Of a stretch of DNA of 64,000 bases, positions 63,867-64,000 are shown piece by piece. Each line of letters opens with the position of its first letter. Position 1 is the first letter of the stretch. A model generated the notes under the pieces. That model did no database searches. It was not told the DNA's origin and saw nothing but the letters and a program-made list of their open reading frames with translations. The stretch covers positions 248,001-312,000 of the forward strand of contig NZ_KI629782.1 of NCBI RefSeq assembly GCF_000503775.1. The letters are read 5' to 3'. Made by a program: the position numbers and the translations under genes. Origin of the DNA: Brevibacillus panacihumi W25. Its GTDB lineage: Bacteria > Bacillota > Bacilli > Brevibacillales > Brevibacillaceae.

Positions 63867-64000
63867 CTAGTTTGGCACTTCCTCCAGCTTATTTTGCAAA
63901 GCTTGCAAGTCTGTTGGCAGCGGTACATCTACGGTGACGAGCTGCCCGCCAAAAGGATGCGTGAATTGCAGACGTGCAGCATGCAGTGCTTGTCGAGCAA
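63867..64000 (-). CDS. RluD-type pseudouridine synthase, C-terminal end only
   Basis: The last 43 codons of a gene that continues past the right edge. ARQALHAARLQFTHPFGGQ and the VPLPTDLQALQ ending match the end of RluA/RluD family synthases, which make pseudouridine in 23S rRNA. The catalytic part is outside the window. Confidence 0.8.
   Translation of the reverse strand, partial: ARQALHAARLQFTHPFGGQLVTVDVPLPTDLQALQNKLEEVPN

Noticed and set aside
1-64000. CRISPR array or phage/defence island
   Set aside because: No regular direct repeats with spacers and no cas, restriction or toxin-antitoxin genes were recognised; the only mobile element is the IS3-family copy.

Overview
The window looks like chromosome from a spore-forming, S-layer-bearing Firmicute of the Paenibacillaceae. 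Brevibacillus is my best guess, by inference. Supporting signs are the YheC/YheD spore-coat ATP-grasp protein, a GH18 enzyme with three SLH domains, a YpdA-type bacillithiol reductase, a B. subtilis-like fdhF/DUF1641 pair, a ribD-ribE-ribBA-ribH operon behind FMN riboswitches, and generally strong AGGAGG-type ribosome binding sites. Both ends cut genes: a SNF2 helicase (left) and an RluD-type pseudouridine synthase (right).

Layout. 0-8 kb: SNF2 helicase, an MFS exporter, then a sugar island (L-fucose/L-arabinose-type isomerase, DeoR and AraC regulators, a cre-like site). 8-11 kb: eutB-eutC (B12-dependent ethanolamine ammonia-lyase) behind an attenuator-like leader, with a divergent effector-binding protein. 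11-14 kb: a sulfation locus (sulfotransferase, APS kinase, CBS-domain sigma54 activator) preceded by a sigma54-like promoter. 14-18 kb: fdhF and DUF1641 behind a structured leader, then a HIT protein. 18-26 kb: bacillithiol reductase, SLH-GH18 glycosidase, tdh-kbl (threonine to glycine), an XerS-like recombinase and a medium-chain acyl-CoA synthetase. 26-33 kb: two NlpC/P60 cell-wall proteins, a fumarylacetoacetase-like hydrolase, a DsbA/FrnE protein, a 203-bp nested palindrome, three tRNAs (Asp, Thr, Leu), and an IS3-family element sitting inside a terminator. 33-41 kb: PepF, then a six-gene unit ecfA-ecfA-ecfT-S component-P1 peptidase-M20 peptidase. 41-45 kb: two GNAT proteins and a nitrilase (apparently a split YhcX), and a YitT protein. 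45-49 kb: riboflavin operon with two complete FMN riboswitches in series. 49-57 kb: an AllC-like amidohydrolase, ABC-F ATPase, a sulfate ABC transporter (sbp-cysT-cysW-cysA), a small haem-copper-oxidase-like membrane protein. 57-64 kb: dUTPase, TrhO, a beta-lactamase-like serine hydrolase, an amidase, a membrane protein, YheC/D, and the RluD tail.

How the genes connect. Sulfate uptake at 52-56 kb could feed the APS kinase/sulfotransferase pair at 12-14 kb, since no APS or PAPS reductase is visible here. Several hydrolases (P1 and M20 peptidases, AllC-like enzyme, amidase, nitrilase, PepF) point to scavenging of amide compounds. The most notable non-coding signals are the tandem FMN riboswitches, the nested palindrome at 28.8-29.0 kb, two leader attenuators (eutB, fdhF), and the IS-split terminator. 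I saw no CRISPR array, prophage or classical defence system.
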